Source: Streptococcus panodentis (GTDB lineage: Bacteria; Bacillota; Bacilli; Lactobacillales; Streptococcaceae). From it: a DNA stretch of 64,000 nt. Below are positions 28,470 to 36,184 of this stretch, piece after piece. A model generated the notes under the pieces. That model saw nothing but the letters and a program-made list of their open reading frames with translations. It was not told the DNA's origin and did not search any database. The stretch's first letter is position 1; every line of letters starts with the position of its first letter. The stretch spans positions 1 to 64,000 of the forward strand of contig NZ_QFAY01000002.1 of assembly GCF_017884005.1 (NCBI RefSeq), given 5' to 3'. Both the position numbers and the translations under genes were made by a program.

Positions 28470-29342
28470 ATGATTTGGACGATTTTAGCTTTGCTCCTCG
28501 CTTTGGGCCTGCTGGTCCAGCTCATCCGCTATCGCTCGGCCATCCGCGGTCTGACCAGGCAGATAGCAGAGAAACGCCAGTCTGGCAGCCAGCTGCGCCT
28601 GACTTCCAGGGACCATTCGGCCAGTCTGGTAGAGCTGACCGATGAGGCAGAGCGGCTCTTTGCAGAGATTGACAAGACGGCCTTTGTGGCCCAGCAGGAA
28701 AAGAAGACGCTGGATATGGCTATCAGTAATATCGCCCATGATATCCGCACTCCTCTGACCATTGCCAGCGGCTACACCCAGCAGCTGCTGAAGGATGATA
28801 GTCAGGAAAGTCAGCAATTAGTCAAAATTGCAGATAGTCTGGGAATGGTGTCCAAACGGCTGGAAGCCTTGATGGAGTATCGCCGGCTGATGGAGGGAGC
28901 CATACGGGCCAATGTCCAGCCGACAGACATATCCCAGCTGGTAACCCAGCAGCTTTTTACTTATTATGACGCCTTTCAGAAAGCCCAGATTGACCTGCAG
29001 GTAGAGCTGGCTGAAGGTCTAGAGTTAGAGACAGACCCAGAAATTCTAGAGCGCATTGTCCAAAATATGATAAGCAATGTCCTCAAGCATGGCCGTAAGG
29101 CTGCCAGCATTTCTCTGAAAAAAGAGGGCGAGCATTGTATCTTTACCGTCAAAAATATCGTCCAACAGCCTATCCAATATCTGGATAAGCTGACCAATCG
29201 CTTTTACTCAGAAAACCTATCCAGCAGCGAGGAGTCTTCTGGTCTGGGGCTTTACATCACCCAGCAGTTAGTCGAAATCCTAGGCGGGGACTTGACAATG
29301 AAAGCCGAGGACGACTGGTTTGAACTGGTTGTGACTTTGTAG
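28470..29342 (+). CDS. Sensor histidine kinase with one TM segment
   Basis: 290 aa. A single N-terminal TM (residues 2-20, WTILALLLALGLLVQLI), a linker, then HisKA with H90 (NIAHDIRTPLT) and HATPase with N-box NMISNVLKHG and G-box SSGLGLYI. There is no extracellular sensor domain, so it must sense in the membrane or inside, or through a partner such as one of the regulon's ABC transporters, as described for antimicrobial-peptide detoxification modules (inference). Lantibiotic-sensing kinases of streptococci are small like this. Confidence 0.92.
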   Translation: MIWTILALLLALGLLVQLIRYRSAIRGLTRQIAEKRQSGSQLRLTSRDHSASLVELTDEAERLFAEIDKTAFVAQQEKKTLDMAISNIAHDIRTPLTIASGYTQQLLKDDSQESQQLVKIADSLGMVSKRLEALMEYRRLMEGAIRANVQPTDISQLVTQQLFTYYDAFQKAQIDLQVELAEGLELETDPEILERIVQNMISNVLKHGRKAASISLKKEGEHCIFTVKNIVQQPIQYLDKLTNRFYSENLSSSEESSGLGLYITQQLVEILGGDLTMKAEDDWFELVVTL

Positions 29343-29386
29343 AGGATAGTGTATGATGAGTGAAAATACTTTTTTAAAGGAGTGAA

Positions 29387-30367
29387 ATGCAACCGAATTA
29401 TCGTATTACAGAGAAGATATTAAACCTAGTTCAGAAAATATCTGAACTGACGACTCAACTTTCGATTGAAAAACGTAAGCTGTATTTGCGGAAGGAAAAC
29501 CGAATCCGATCTATTCAATCATCACTTGCTATTGAGAATAATAGCTTATCACTAGAACAGGTAACGGACATCATTGAAGGCAGGCGTGTACTTGGTCCGT
29601 TAAAAGATATTCATGAGGTGCAAAATGCCTATGAAGCCTATGAGCGAGTGTTCAGGCTCAACCCTTATAGTCTGGATGATTTTCTCCTAGCACATGGCTT
29701 GCTGACTAAGGATTTAGTCAAGCGGTCGGGACAGTTTCGGCTAGGGGATGTTGGAGTCTATGATGGCGAGGGGAGAGTAGTTCATGTTGGGGCTAGACCA
29801 CAGTTTGTCCCCAATTTGGTCAAGGATTTATTCAAATGGGCAGAGCAAAGCGAGGTCTCGGCCATTGTTAAGTCCTGTATCGTTCACTTTGAGTTAGAGA
29901 TTATTCACCCTTTTGAAGATGGTAATGGGCGAATGGGACGTCTATGGCAGAGTCTGATTCTCAGTCAATGGAATCCAATTTTTGAATGGCTACCAGTAGA
30001 ATCAGTTATTTATGCTCATCAGCAGGGGTATTATGATGCCTTGACCATCAGCAATGATACCAATGACTCTACAGTATTTACCGAGTTTATGTTGCAGGCC
30101 ATACTAGAAACACTAGAAGAATACCAAGAAAAAGCAGATGAAGATGCAGACAGGATACTTCACAAGACATTAAAGCCAAGAGAGTTAGAAATTTATCAGC
30201 TGATAAAAGCTTACTTGGAGGAACATTCACAAATAGCTAATGCAAAAGTACAAGAGATTACAGGATTAAGCGAGGCTACAACCCGTAGATATTTGAATAT
30301 ATTTGTAGAATTCGGTCTTCTGAAAACAAGTGGAACAACGCGGGATAGGGTCTATCAGTTAGCTTAA
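29387..30367 (+). CDS. Fic-domain protein with N-terminal inhibitory helix and C-terminal winged helix
   Basis: 326 aa. The Fic core motif HPFEDGNGRMGR starts at H174, so it should be catalytically competent for AMP/NMP transfer. The class II inhibitory motif SxxxEN is at S46-E50-N51 (SLAIEN). A C-terminal HTH (LSEATTRRYLNIFVEFGLLK) follows. SD AAAGGAG precedes ATG 29387. The A/T-richer composition compared with neighbours suggests transfer. It lies 44 bp after the kinase gene but is probably not part of the regulon. Targets unknown. Confidence 0.9.
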   Translation: MQPNYRITEKILNLVQKISELTTQLSIEKRKLYLRKENRIRSIQSSLAIENNSLSLEQVTDIIEGRRVLGPLKDIHEVQNAYEAYERVFRLNPYSLDDFLLAHGLLTKDLVKRSGQFRLGDVGVYDGEGRVVHVGARPQFVPNLVKDLFKWAEQSEVSAIVKSCIVHFELEIIHPFEDGNGRMGRLWQSLILSQWNPIFEWLPVESVIYAHQQGYYDALTISNDTNDSTVFTEFMLQAILETLEEYQEKADEDADRILHKTLKPRELEIYQLIKAYLEEHSQIANAKVQEITGLSEATTRRYLNIFVEFGLLKTSGTTRDRVYQLA

Positions 30368-30410
30368 AAATCCGCTCAAAATCCGCTCAAAATCCGCTCA
30401 AAATCCGCTC
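30367..30410 (+). repeat. Four perfect tandem 11-bp repeats AAAATCCGCTC
   Basis: The unit AAAATCCGCTC occurs four times without a gap, the first overlapping the Fic stop codon. A single related unit (aaatccgctc) recurs at 36134 before another terminator. Too short and without spacers to be CRISPR. Confidence 0.9.
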
Positions 30411-30412
30411 AT

Positions 30413-30450
30413 AAACCTCAGCCAATTTTCGAATTGGCTGAGGTTTATTT
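30413..30450 (+). terminator. Terminator of the Fic gene
   Basis: 15-bp arms AAACCTCAGCCAATT / AATTGGCTGAGGTTT with loop TTCG, followed by ATTTTT. Confidence 0.9.
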
Positions 30451-30610
30451 TTAGATTAAATCAAAGAAAGATATGATAAATATGCCTTTTTGTTTTGTGA
30501 TCTGAAAAGCAAGTCATCTCAGCGAGGTCATTTTACCAGTCAAAGTGAAAAATCAGTCAACTGCTCTAAACCCTTGATATAACTGACTTGCAACCGGCAG
30601 TTGACAGAGA

Positions 30611-30694
30611 TTCCAAGTCCAGTAGCTGGAAAAGCAACTGGTTTTTTGCTTCATTCCATGTCCAGTCGCTAGAAAGGCAACTGGATTTTTTGTT
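30611..30694 (+). repeat. Two tandem terminator-like repeats upstream of CPBP gene 1
   Basis: Two 40-bp units (30611-30650 and 30654-30694) share TCCANGTCCAGT, CAACTGG and a T6 run. Each can fold CCAGT / ACTGG before the T-run. They could attenuate transcription entering the CPBP gene, or mark a small duplicated element. The rest of 30451-30785 shows no gene. Confidence 0.55.
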
Positions 30695-30785
30695 ACTCTG
30701 GGAGCAGAACTTAAGCCTTTGATTTTTGAAAGATTGAGTCACTGTCAAAAGACTTAAGTTAAATTTAAAGGAGGAAAAATCTCTT

Positions 30786-31604
30786 ATGACACAAGAAACA
30801 ACTCTTAAACCAGAACCAAAACTCATCTGGCCTTTCCTGGCCTGGAACTTTGGCTGGACCTGGGGCTTTTGGCTGCTGGCCATTGTCCTCAAAAACATCT
30901 GGCCAGGAAATCCGCCTACAGCCTATTTGGTCCTTGAAGTCTCTCTGAACACCCTTGGTTTCTTCGGGCCGTTGCTGGCCAGTCTGATTGTACTAAAAAA
31001 GAAAGATTTCAAGGCTATCTGGTCCTTTATTTTCTCAAGTCGTAAAGGAACTTGGCCCTACCTTCTCATCTTTGGCGGCGGTCTGACAGTGACCTTTGCT
31101 TTGGCCTCTGGAGGCCGGCTAATGGACGGTGCCTTAGCTACATTGCCGTGGTTTTTTGTCTATAATACTATCCTGGGCGGCGGCCTTGAGGAGCCGGGCT
31201 GGCGTGGTTTCCTGCAGCCAGCCTTGGAGAAAAAATTTTCCTTTCCGCTAGCCAGTGCCATTACGGGTATCATCTGGTCCAGCTGGCATCTCCCCCTCTG
31301 GTTCTATGATCGCTTTCAGGATCGAAGCCAGCAGCCTTTCCTGATTTTTATGCTCACCTGTATTGTCTGGTCCATCTGCCTTGCCACACTCTACAAGAAG
31401 ACCCAGTCTCTTATCTTTTGTAATCTCTTCCACGCCCTGCTCAACACTCTTTTCGTGGTTTTTATTGGCATAGGCCAAGCGGTGAATTATTTTGACTTCT
31501 CGCAGGCCAATCTTCTCTTTTTACTTGGCGGGGTGGCCGTTTTGACCCTTTACAGCATCTATCTCTGGTATCAGACGGATAGGGAGGAAATCACTCATGA
31601 CTAA
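30786..31604 (+). CDS. CPBP-family intramembrane metalloprotease 1
   Basis: 272 aa, polytopic (about eight hydrophobic segments), CPBP/Abi family (PF02517). Conserved motifs: E135-E136-x3-R140 (EEPGWR), W-H in SSWHLPLWF and H-x3-N in HALLNT. In lactic acid bacteria such proteins give bacteriocin immunity. AAAGGAGG precedes ATG 30786. It is the first of three paralogs (31597, 34535) with nearly the same N-terminus (PFLAWNFGWTWGF). It overlaps the next gene by 8 bp. I found no copy of the 55-bp promoter before it. Confidence 0.9.
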   Translation: MTQETTLKPEPKLIWPFLAWNFGWTWGFWLLAIVLKNIWPGNPPTAYLVLEVSLNTLGFFGPLLASLIVLKKKDFKAIWSFIFSSRKGTWPYLLIFGGGLTVTFALASGGRLMDGALATLPWFFVYNTILGGGLEEPGWRGFLQPALEKKFSFPLASAITGIIWSSWHLPLWFYDRFQDRSQQPFLIFMLTCIVWSICLATLYKKTQSLIFCNLFHALLNTLFVVFIGIGQAVNYFDFSQANLLFLLGGVAVLTLYSIYLWYQTDREEITHD

Positions 31605-32427
31605 AGAAACAATCATCAAACCACAAGCAAAACTAATCTGGCCTTTCCTGGCCTGGAATTTCGGCTGGACCTGGGGCTTTTTGCTGACGGCCATCCTGCT
31701 CAAAAATCTCTGGCTGGAAAATCCTCCGACAGCCTACCTAGTATTTGAAGGTATCGTGGCCAGTCTGGCCTTTTTCGGCCCGCTAGTAGCCAGTCTGATT
31801 GTGCTCAAAGTGAAAGGTTTTAATGCTATCTTTTCCTTTATCTTCTCAGGCAGGAAGGGAACTTGGCTCTACCTGCTCATCTTTAGCGGGGGGATGGCCG
31901 CGACTTTCGCTTTGGCTGCTGGCGGCAGAATAGAGGGCAGTATTTTGGCTGGATTTGTCGGATCTTTTCTCTACCTTACGATTATGGCAGGCGGCATTGA
32001 AGAGCCGGGCTGGCGGGGTTTCCTGCAGCCGGCCTTGGAGCAAAAGTTTTCTTTTCCTCTGGCCAGTGCCATTACCGGTATCATCTGGGCCGTCTGGCAT
32101 CTGCCTCTTTGGTTCTATGACCGAGTTGCCGACCGAAGCCAGGACCCCTTTCTGATTTATATGGTTTTCTGCATCATCTTATCCGTCTGGCTGGCCGCAT
32201 TGTATAAGAAGACCAAATCGGTCATCGCCTGTGATATTTTTCATGCACTCTATGACATCCTTGTCGCTCTCTTTATTGGTATTAGTCAAGCTTATAACCT
32301 TGATTTTTCTCAAGCCAATCCCCTCTTTTTCCTTGGCGGCATTGCCGTTTTGACCCTTTACAGCATCTATCTCTGGTACCGGACTGATAAGGAGGAGAAA
32401 TACCTGTCTGATGGTAACAAAGAATAG
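31597..32427 (+). CDS. CPBP-family intramembrane metalloprotease 2
   Basis: 276 aa paralog of the gene upstream, overlapping it by 8 bp and so cotranscribed. EEPGWRGFLQP, AVWHLPLWF and HALYDIL are present; the last motif has Asp in place of the Asn found in paralogs 1 and 3. N-terminus IIKPQAKLIWPFLAWNFGW. Likely peptide immunity or membrane proteolysis; substrate unknown. Confidence 0.9.
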   Translation: MTKETIIKPQAKLIWPFLAWNFGWTWGFLLTAILLKNLWLENPPTAYLVFEGIVASLAFFGPLVASLIVLKVKGFNAIFSFIFSGRKGTWLYLLIFSGGMAATFALAAGGRIEGSILAGFVGSFLYLTIMAGGIEEPGWRGFLQPALEQKFSFPLASAITGIIWAVWHLPLWFYDRVADRSQDPFLIYMVFCIILSVWLAALYKKTKSVIACDIFHALYDILVALFIGISQAYNLDFSQANPLFFLGGIAVLTLYSIYLWYRTDKEEKYLSDGNKE

Positions 32428-32452
32428 TAACGATCAGATTTTATTTCTCATT

Positions 32453-32507
32453 CTTTAGAAATATTTTAGAATTGCTTGAGAAATATTTGAAATTTAACCC
32501 TTATAAT
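32453..32507 (+). promoter_or_regulatory. 55-bp regulon promoter element, copy 2
   Basis: Units TTTAGAAATAT, TTTAGAATTGC, TTGAGAAATAT, TTGAAATTT in 11-bp phase lead to TATAAT at 32502-32507. It drives the second 19-aa peptide (32545) and probably the serine hydrolase gene. Confidence 0.88.
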
Positions 32508-32544
32508 AAAAGGAAAGAAGTGTTAGACAGAAAGGAAACCGCCT

Positions 32545-32604
32545 ATGCTTAAAATTTTGTGCAAAATTGTTTTTAGAAGCCTTGCTTTTGCTATAAATGA
32601 TTAG
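32545..32604 (+). CDS. 19-aa peptide 2 of the operator regulon
   Basis: The ORF encodes MLKILCKIVFRSLAFAIND. AAAGGA is 8 nt before the ATG and the 55-bp promoter element ends 37 bp upstream. It has the same length as peptide 1 (27504-27563), aligns without a gap, and shares the core I-[LV]-F-R-[ST]-[IL]-x-[FY]-A-I. Its 3' coding end is repeated twice downstream in degenerate form (32623-32700). The conservation despite different codons supports translation. Function unknown; signal, membrane effector or bacteriocin-like peptide are options. Confidence 0.7.
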   Translation: MLKILCKIVFRSLAFAIND

Positions 32605-32700
32605 GATAAATTGCTTAAAATCCTCGCTTTTACTATAATTTGTTAGGGAAAATGCTGTAGAATCCCACTTTCACTATAATGGATTGGGAAAAAGGAGAAA
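32581..32700 (+). repeat. Three degenerate 42-bp tandem units derived from the peptide gene end
   Basis: Units start at 32581, 32623 and 32665 (period 42, 42 less one base). Each contains ctttt-nctataat-like text; the first is the actual end of peptide gene 2. Units 2 and 3 carry TATAAT (32634-32639, 32675-32680), and TTGCTT-N17-TATAAT in unit 2 (32611-32639) looks like a working promoter for the serine hydrolase gene. Confidence 0.6.
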
Positions 32701-32702
32701 CC

Positions 32703-34475
32703 ATGAATAAAACCATTTTTATCTGGCTCTTGACAGTCTTTAGTCTGGGCCTGCTCAGAGTCGAGAGTGTCCAGGCAGCAGAAGTACAGCTGCCGTCAGG
32801 CACGCCGGCCAGTCAAATCAGTCAGAAAATCGAGGACTTTGTCAAGGAACACGAAAAGACGACTGCCGGTATGGAAACGGCAGTCTTCGACACCAAGGGC
32901 AGCATCTACCGGGGCAACTTCGGCTACATGGACAAGGAAAAGGGCGTCAAAGCCGATGACGATAGTGTTTTCGAGTGGGGCTCCGTTACCAAGCTGACCG
33001 TCTGGGTTTCTGTCATGCAGCTCTGGGAAGAGGGCAAGATCGACCTTGAAGAAGACATCCGCACCTATCTGCCGGAGGGCTTTCTCAAAAACCTCCGCTA
33101 CGATAAGCCCATCACTGTGCTGGATCTGATGAACCACCAAGCAGGATTTGAGGAGTCTTCTCATGCTTTTATGGAAAATAAAGGTCAGACTCTTGAGGAG
33201 ATCTTGGCGGTCGGTCAGCCGGCCCAGATCTTTGAGCCCGGTACCATGACGGGCTATTCTAACTGGTCTACCGGCCTGGCTGCCTATATCGTGGAGCGGC
33301 TTTCCAGTCAGAGCTTCGCCGACTATGTTCATGAGCATATCTTCCAGCCGCTGGACATGGATAAAACCTCACTCTTACCCGACTTTGCCGATAATGCCTA
33401 TGTGCAGGAAAAGCGCAAGGAAGAACTGACTTATGATACAGAAGGGAAATCTCTGGGCCTCAACTACATGAAAATGGGTCTCTATCCTGCTGGCGATGCA
33501 GCTGGCACCATGGAAGATTTCCTGAAGTTTGCTCAGGCGCTTTTGAAGAAAGAGAAGCTCTTCCAGCGTTCTGAGACTTGGACCACCCTTTACACAGCGA
33601 CCTCGACCTATCCGGAGACCGATCTGCCGCTCAATCTGCACGGCTTCTGGACCCAGGAGTATGGTACGACAGTTGTCGGCCACGGCGGGAATTCTTTTGG
33701 CTTCTCCTCTTATCTCCTGCTGGACCTGAAAAATGGCATCGGCATGACCATCATGACCAATCAAAAAAATGAGCAGGTTTATAATTATGAGATGCCGGAG
33801 CTGGTCTTTGGCCCCAAGAAAAAGACGGATAAGGCTACCTTTGAAAATTTCCAGCCCGGCTATTATCAGTCAGCCCGCTATTTTGCCAGCGGTCCTCTGT
33901 CTATTTCCAGAGCCATTACCCCATATGTGGGGAAATCGGCGGACAATCTGCTCTTGGCCCAGAACTATGCGGTCGTCAGTGGTCAGGGAGACCAGGTCAA
34001 GGTGACGGCAGCCTACGGTGATTTCTTCAGAATCAAGGACAGTGATCTCTTGAAAGACTGGGGCATGCTAGCCCTGGCTGCTATGGCAGCAGTCGTGAGC
34101 TTGCTGACCTTCCTCCTGCGGGGCGGCCTGGACCTCTTCCGCTTGGTCTTCAAAAAAGGTCCGTCCAAAACACCGAAAAATCTGCGGGTCTGGACCTATG
34201 TAAGCTCGGCGGCTGTCTTGGCTGTAGTTCTTAACCTTGCCCTCTTATTTACTGCTCAGCCTACTGATACCAGCATTTTAGCCAGCTGGCGCTTCATGGT
34301 CTTTGCCGGACTGGGCTTGTTACTGGCCGGCTGTACGCTTTATCCGCTGGTAAGCAAGACTAGGAAAGGACTGAGCAAGGGCCGAATTTTCCTGACAGCC
34401 TTGACCAGCCTGTCCGCCCTGGCTGTTGTCGCCAATATTCTTTATTGGTCCCTCTATCAGTGGTGGGTGCTGTAA
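32703..34475 (+). CDS. Secreted/membrane serine hydrolase of the class C beta-lactamase (CubicO) family
   Basis: 590 aa. Signal peptide (MNKTIFIWLLTVFSLGLL...VQAAE), then a beta-lactamase/D-peptidase fold facing outside: S94-V-T-K97 (SxxK), Y185-S-N187 (YxN) and HGGNSFGF as the third motif. The C-terminus has several TM helices (WGMLALAAMAAVVSLLTFLL, AVLAVVLNLALLF, LGLLLAGCTLYPLV). Family members act as D-aminopeptidases, esterases or PBP-like proteins; activity here is unproven. ATG 32703 follows AAAAAGGAG; the ATG at 32679 overlaps a -10 box. Cotranscription with peptide 2 is likely. Confidence 0.9.
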   Translation: MNKTIFIWLLTVFSLGLLRVESVQAAEVQLPSGTPASQISQKIEDFVKEHEKTTAGMETAVFDTKGSIYRGNFGYMDKEKGVKADDDSVFEWGSVTKLTVWVSVMQLWEEGKIDLEEDIRTYLPEGFLKNLRYDKPITVLDLMNHQAGFEESSHAFMENKGQTLEEILAVGQPAQIFEPGTMTGYSNWSTGLAAYIVERLSSQSFADYVHEHIFQPLDMDKTSLLPDFADNAYVQEKRKEELTYDTEGKSLGLNYMKMGLYPAGDAAGTMEDFLKFAQALLKKEKLFQRSETWTTLYTATSTYPETDLPLNLHGFWTQEYGTTVVGHGGNSFGFSSYLLLDLKNGIGMTIMTNQKNEQVYNYEMPELVFGPKKKTDKATFENFQPGYYQSARYFASGPLSISRAITPYVGKSADNLLLAQNYAVVSGQGDQVKVTAAYGDFFRIKDSDLLKDWGMLALAAMAAVVSLLTFLLRGGLDLFRLVFKKGPSKTPKNLRVWTYVSSAAVLAVVLNLALLFTAQPTDTSILASWRFMVFAGLGLLLAGCTLYPLVSKTRKGLSKGRIFLTALTSLSALAVVANILYWSLYQWWVL

Positions 34476-34534
34476 CTTTGAAAATTATGTTTATATTCCT
34501 AGAAACTCAAAACTAAAAATGAAAGGAAAGTCTC

Positions 34535-35368
34535 ATGATGAATGAAACAACTATCAAACCACAACCCAAACTAATTTTGCCGTTCCTGGCTTGGAACTTC
34601 GGCTGGACATGGGGATTCTGGCTGCTGGACATTATCCTCAAAAACCTTTGGCCAGACAGTCCACCTACAGCCTATCTAGCTCTTGAAGCTATTCTAAATG
34701 GCATTGCTATGTTTGGGCCTATGCTGGCCAGCCTGATTGTACTGAAAAAGAAAGGCTTCAAGGCCATTTGCTCCTATCTCTTTTCAGGCAAGAAAGAGAC
34801 CTGGCTCTACTTGCTAATTTATGGTGGCGGTCTGACTGCCTTCTATGCCCTAGCTTCTGGCGGCAAGCTGGTAGACGGCGCTTTGGTAAGCTTTCCTTGG
34901 TTTTTTATCTATTGTATTGTCCTATCGGGCGGGATTGAAGAATTCGGCTGGCGTGGCTTTCTACAGCCGGCCTTAGAGAAAAAGTTTTCTTTCTTTGTCT
35001 CTACTTTGATGACCGGTATCATTTGGGCCATCTGGCATATTCCCCTCTGGTTCTACGATCGCTTTTATGATCGAAGCCATGATCTTTTCTCAGTTTTTAT
35101 CATTTTCAGTATCCTTCTCTCCTTCTGGCTTGCAGCTCTGTATAAGAAGACCCAGTCTGCCCTTGCTTGTAACATCTTTCATGCGCTCTCCAACACCCTC
35201 ATCCCGACTTTTGTTGGCATAGCTCAAGCTAACAATCAATTGGATTTCTCTCAAGTCCATCCCTTCTTTTACTTTGGCGGTGTGATTCTTCTGACACTTT
35301 ATAGTATCTATCTCTGGTATCGGACGGATAGGGAGGAAAAAGCACTTCTGTCTAAAGAAGAAATCTAG
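34535..35368 (+). CDS. CPBP-family intramembrane metalloprotease 3
   Basis: 277 aa, third paralog: PFLAWNFGWTWGFWLL, EEFGWRGFLQ, AIWHIPLWF and HALSNTL. SD GAAAGGAAAG before tandem ATGs at 34535 and 34538. It follows the serine hydrolase gene by 59 bp on the same strand, so it probably belongs to the unit controlled by element copy 2. The trio arose by duplication, with the serine hydrolase gene and peptide 2 now lying between copies 2 and 3. Confidence 0.9.
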   Translation: MMNETTIKPQPKLILPFLAWNFGWTWGFWLLDIILKNLWPDSPPTAYLALEAILNGIAMFGPMLASLIVLKKKGFKAICSYLFSGKKETWLYLLIYGGGLTAFYALASGGKLVDGALVSFPWFFIYCIVLSGGIEEFGWRGFLQPALEKKFSFFVSTLMTGIIWAIWHIPLWFYDRFYDRSHDLFSVFIIFSILLSFWLAALYKKTQSALACNIFHALSNTLIPTFVGIAQANNQLDFSQVHPFFYFGGVILLTLYSIYLWYRTDREEKALLSKEEI

Positions 35369-35395
35369 CATTTTATGAAAAGGTGACAGGCAGAC

Positions 35396-35424
35396 TTTGC
35401 AGTCTCTCCGCCTTGTGCTATAAT
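35396..35424 (+). promoter_or_regulatory. Promoter of the XRE-TM regulator gene
   Basis: TTTGCA (35396-35401), 17-bp spacer, TATAAT (35419-35424). Confidence 0.65.
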
Positions 35425-35477
35425 AAGTGTCAATAAAAGAAAGTATAAAAAATAAGAAAGAGTAGGTAAAACAATCC

Positions 35478-36095
35478 ATGAATCTATCAGACAGAATCCA
35501 GTACCTGCGAAAAGCGCGGGGCATTTCGCAGGAGGGGCTAGCCGACCAACTCGGTGTGTCCAGACAGGCTGTTTCCAAGTGGGAAAGTGAGCAGAGCATG
35601 CCGGATTTGGATAAGATCATTTCCATGAGTGACTACTTTGAGGTGACGACTGATTATCTGCTCAAGGGCATTGAGCCTGTAGTCCAGAAAGAGGAAGAGC
35701 AGTCAATCAAGTACAGGAGAATAGCCAGCAATATTTGCTATCAGCTCTCTCTTGGCTTTATCGGTCTGGGCATCATCCTCTCCATTATCCTAGCTGATTT
35801 TCTCAAGATTAGTGTCTTGCTAACGCCGGTGCTGATTGTTCAGGGAGTAGGGCTGCTGGTGTGGGGAACGGGCCGCAATCTATCCGAGGTAAGACCTTCT
35901 TTTCAGGTTAAGCTAGCCTTGATTTTATTCTTGCTCTTTGTTCCCCTCGGATTTCTATCTAATGTTCTTTTTCCTCTGGGCAAGATCTTTCCATATCCGA
36001 CCAGTCTGGCAGCTAGCCTTTCCTTTGTCACTTTCTACCTTATCCTAGGAGCCTGCATCAGTCTGTTCTTGAAAAAGCAAGATTGGAAGCAGTGA
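35478..36095 (+). CDS. XRE-family HTH protein with C-terminal TM segments
   Basis: 205 aa. The N-terminal XRE HTH ([21 protein letters not shown], then [20 protein letters not shown]) is followed by four hydrophobic helices (about residues 85-200). Membrane-bound XRE regulators of this shape are common in Firmicutes and may respond to membrane conditions. It has its own promoter and ends in the terminator at 36147-36180. Confidence 0.88.
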   Translation: MNLSDRIQYLRKARGISQEGLADQLGVSRQAVSKWESEQSMPDLDKIISMSDYFEVTTDYLLKGIEPVVQKEEEQSIKYRRIASNICYQLSLGFIGLGIILSIILADFLKISVLLTPVLIVQGVGLLVWGTGRNLSEVRPSFQVKLALILFLLFVPLGFLSNVLFPLGKIFPYPTSLAASLSFVTFYLILGACISLFLKKQDWKQ

Positions 36096-36146
36096 GAGAA
36101 AGCCGATAAAGCGGTGCTAGACCAGAAGGAGTGAAATCCGCTCAAA

Positions 36147-36184
36147 AAAACTCAGCTAATTTAGTGATTAGCTGAGTTTTTATT
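36147..36184. terminator. Bidirectional terminator, XRE gene and ABC operon
   Basis: AAAACTCAGCTAAT / ATTAGCTGAGTTTT 14-bp arms with a 6-nt loop; A-run and T-run on either side. Confidence 0.88.

Noticed and set aside
30367..30410. CRISPR array
   Set aside because: Four 11-bp units without spacers; no cas gene nearby.
30786..31604. Placement of CPBP genes 1 and 2 under the 55-bp promoter element
   Set aside because: No copy of the 11-bp repeats is present before 30786; only the genes after 32453 follow an element on that strand.
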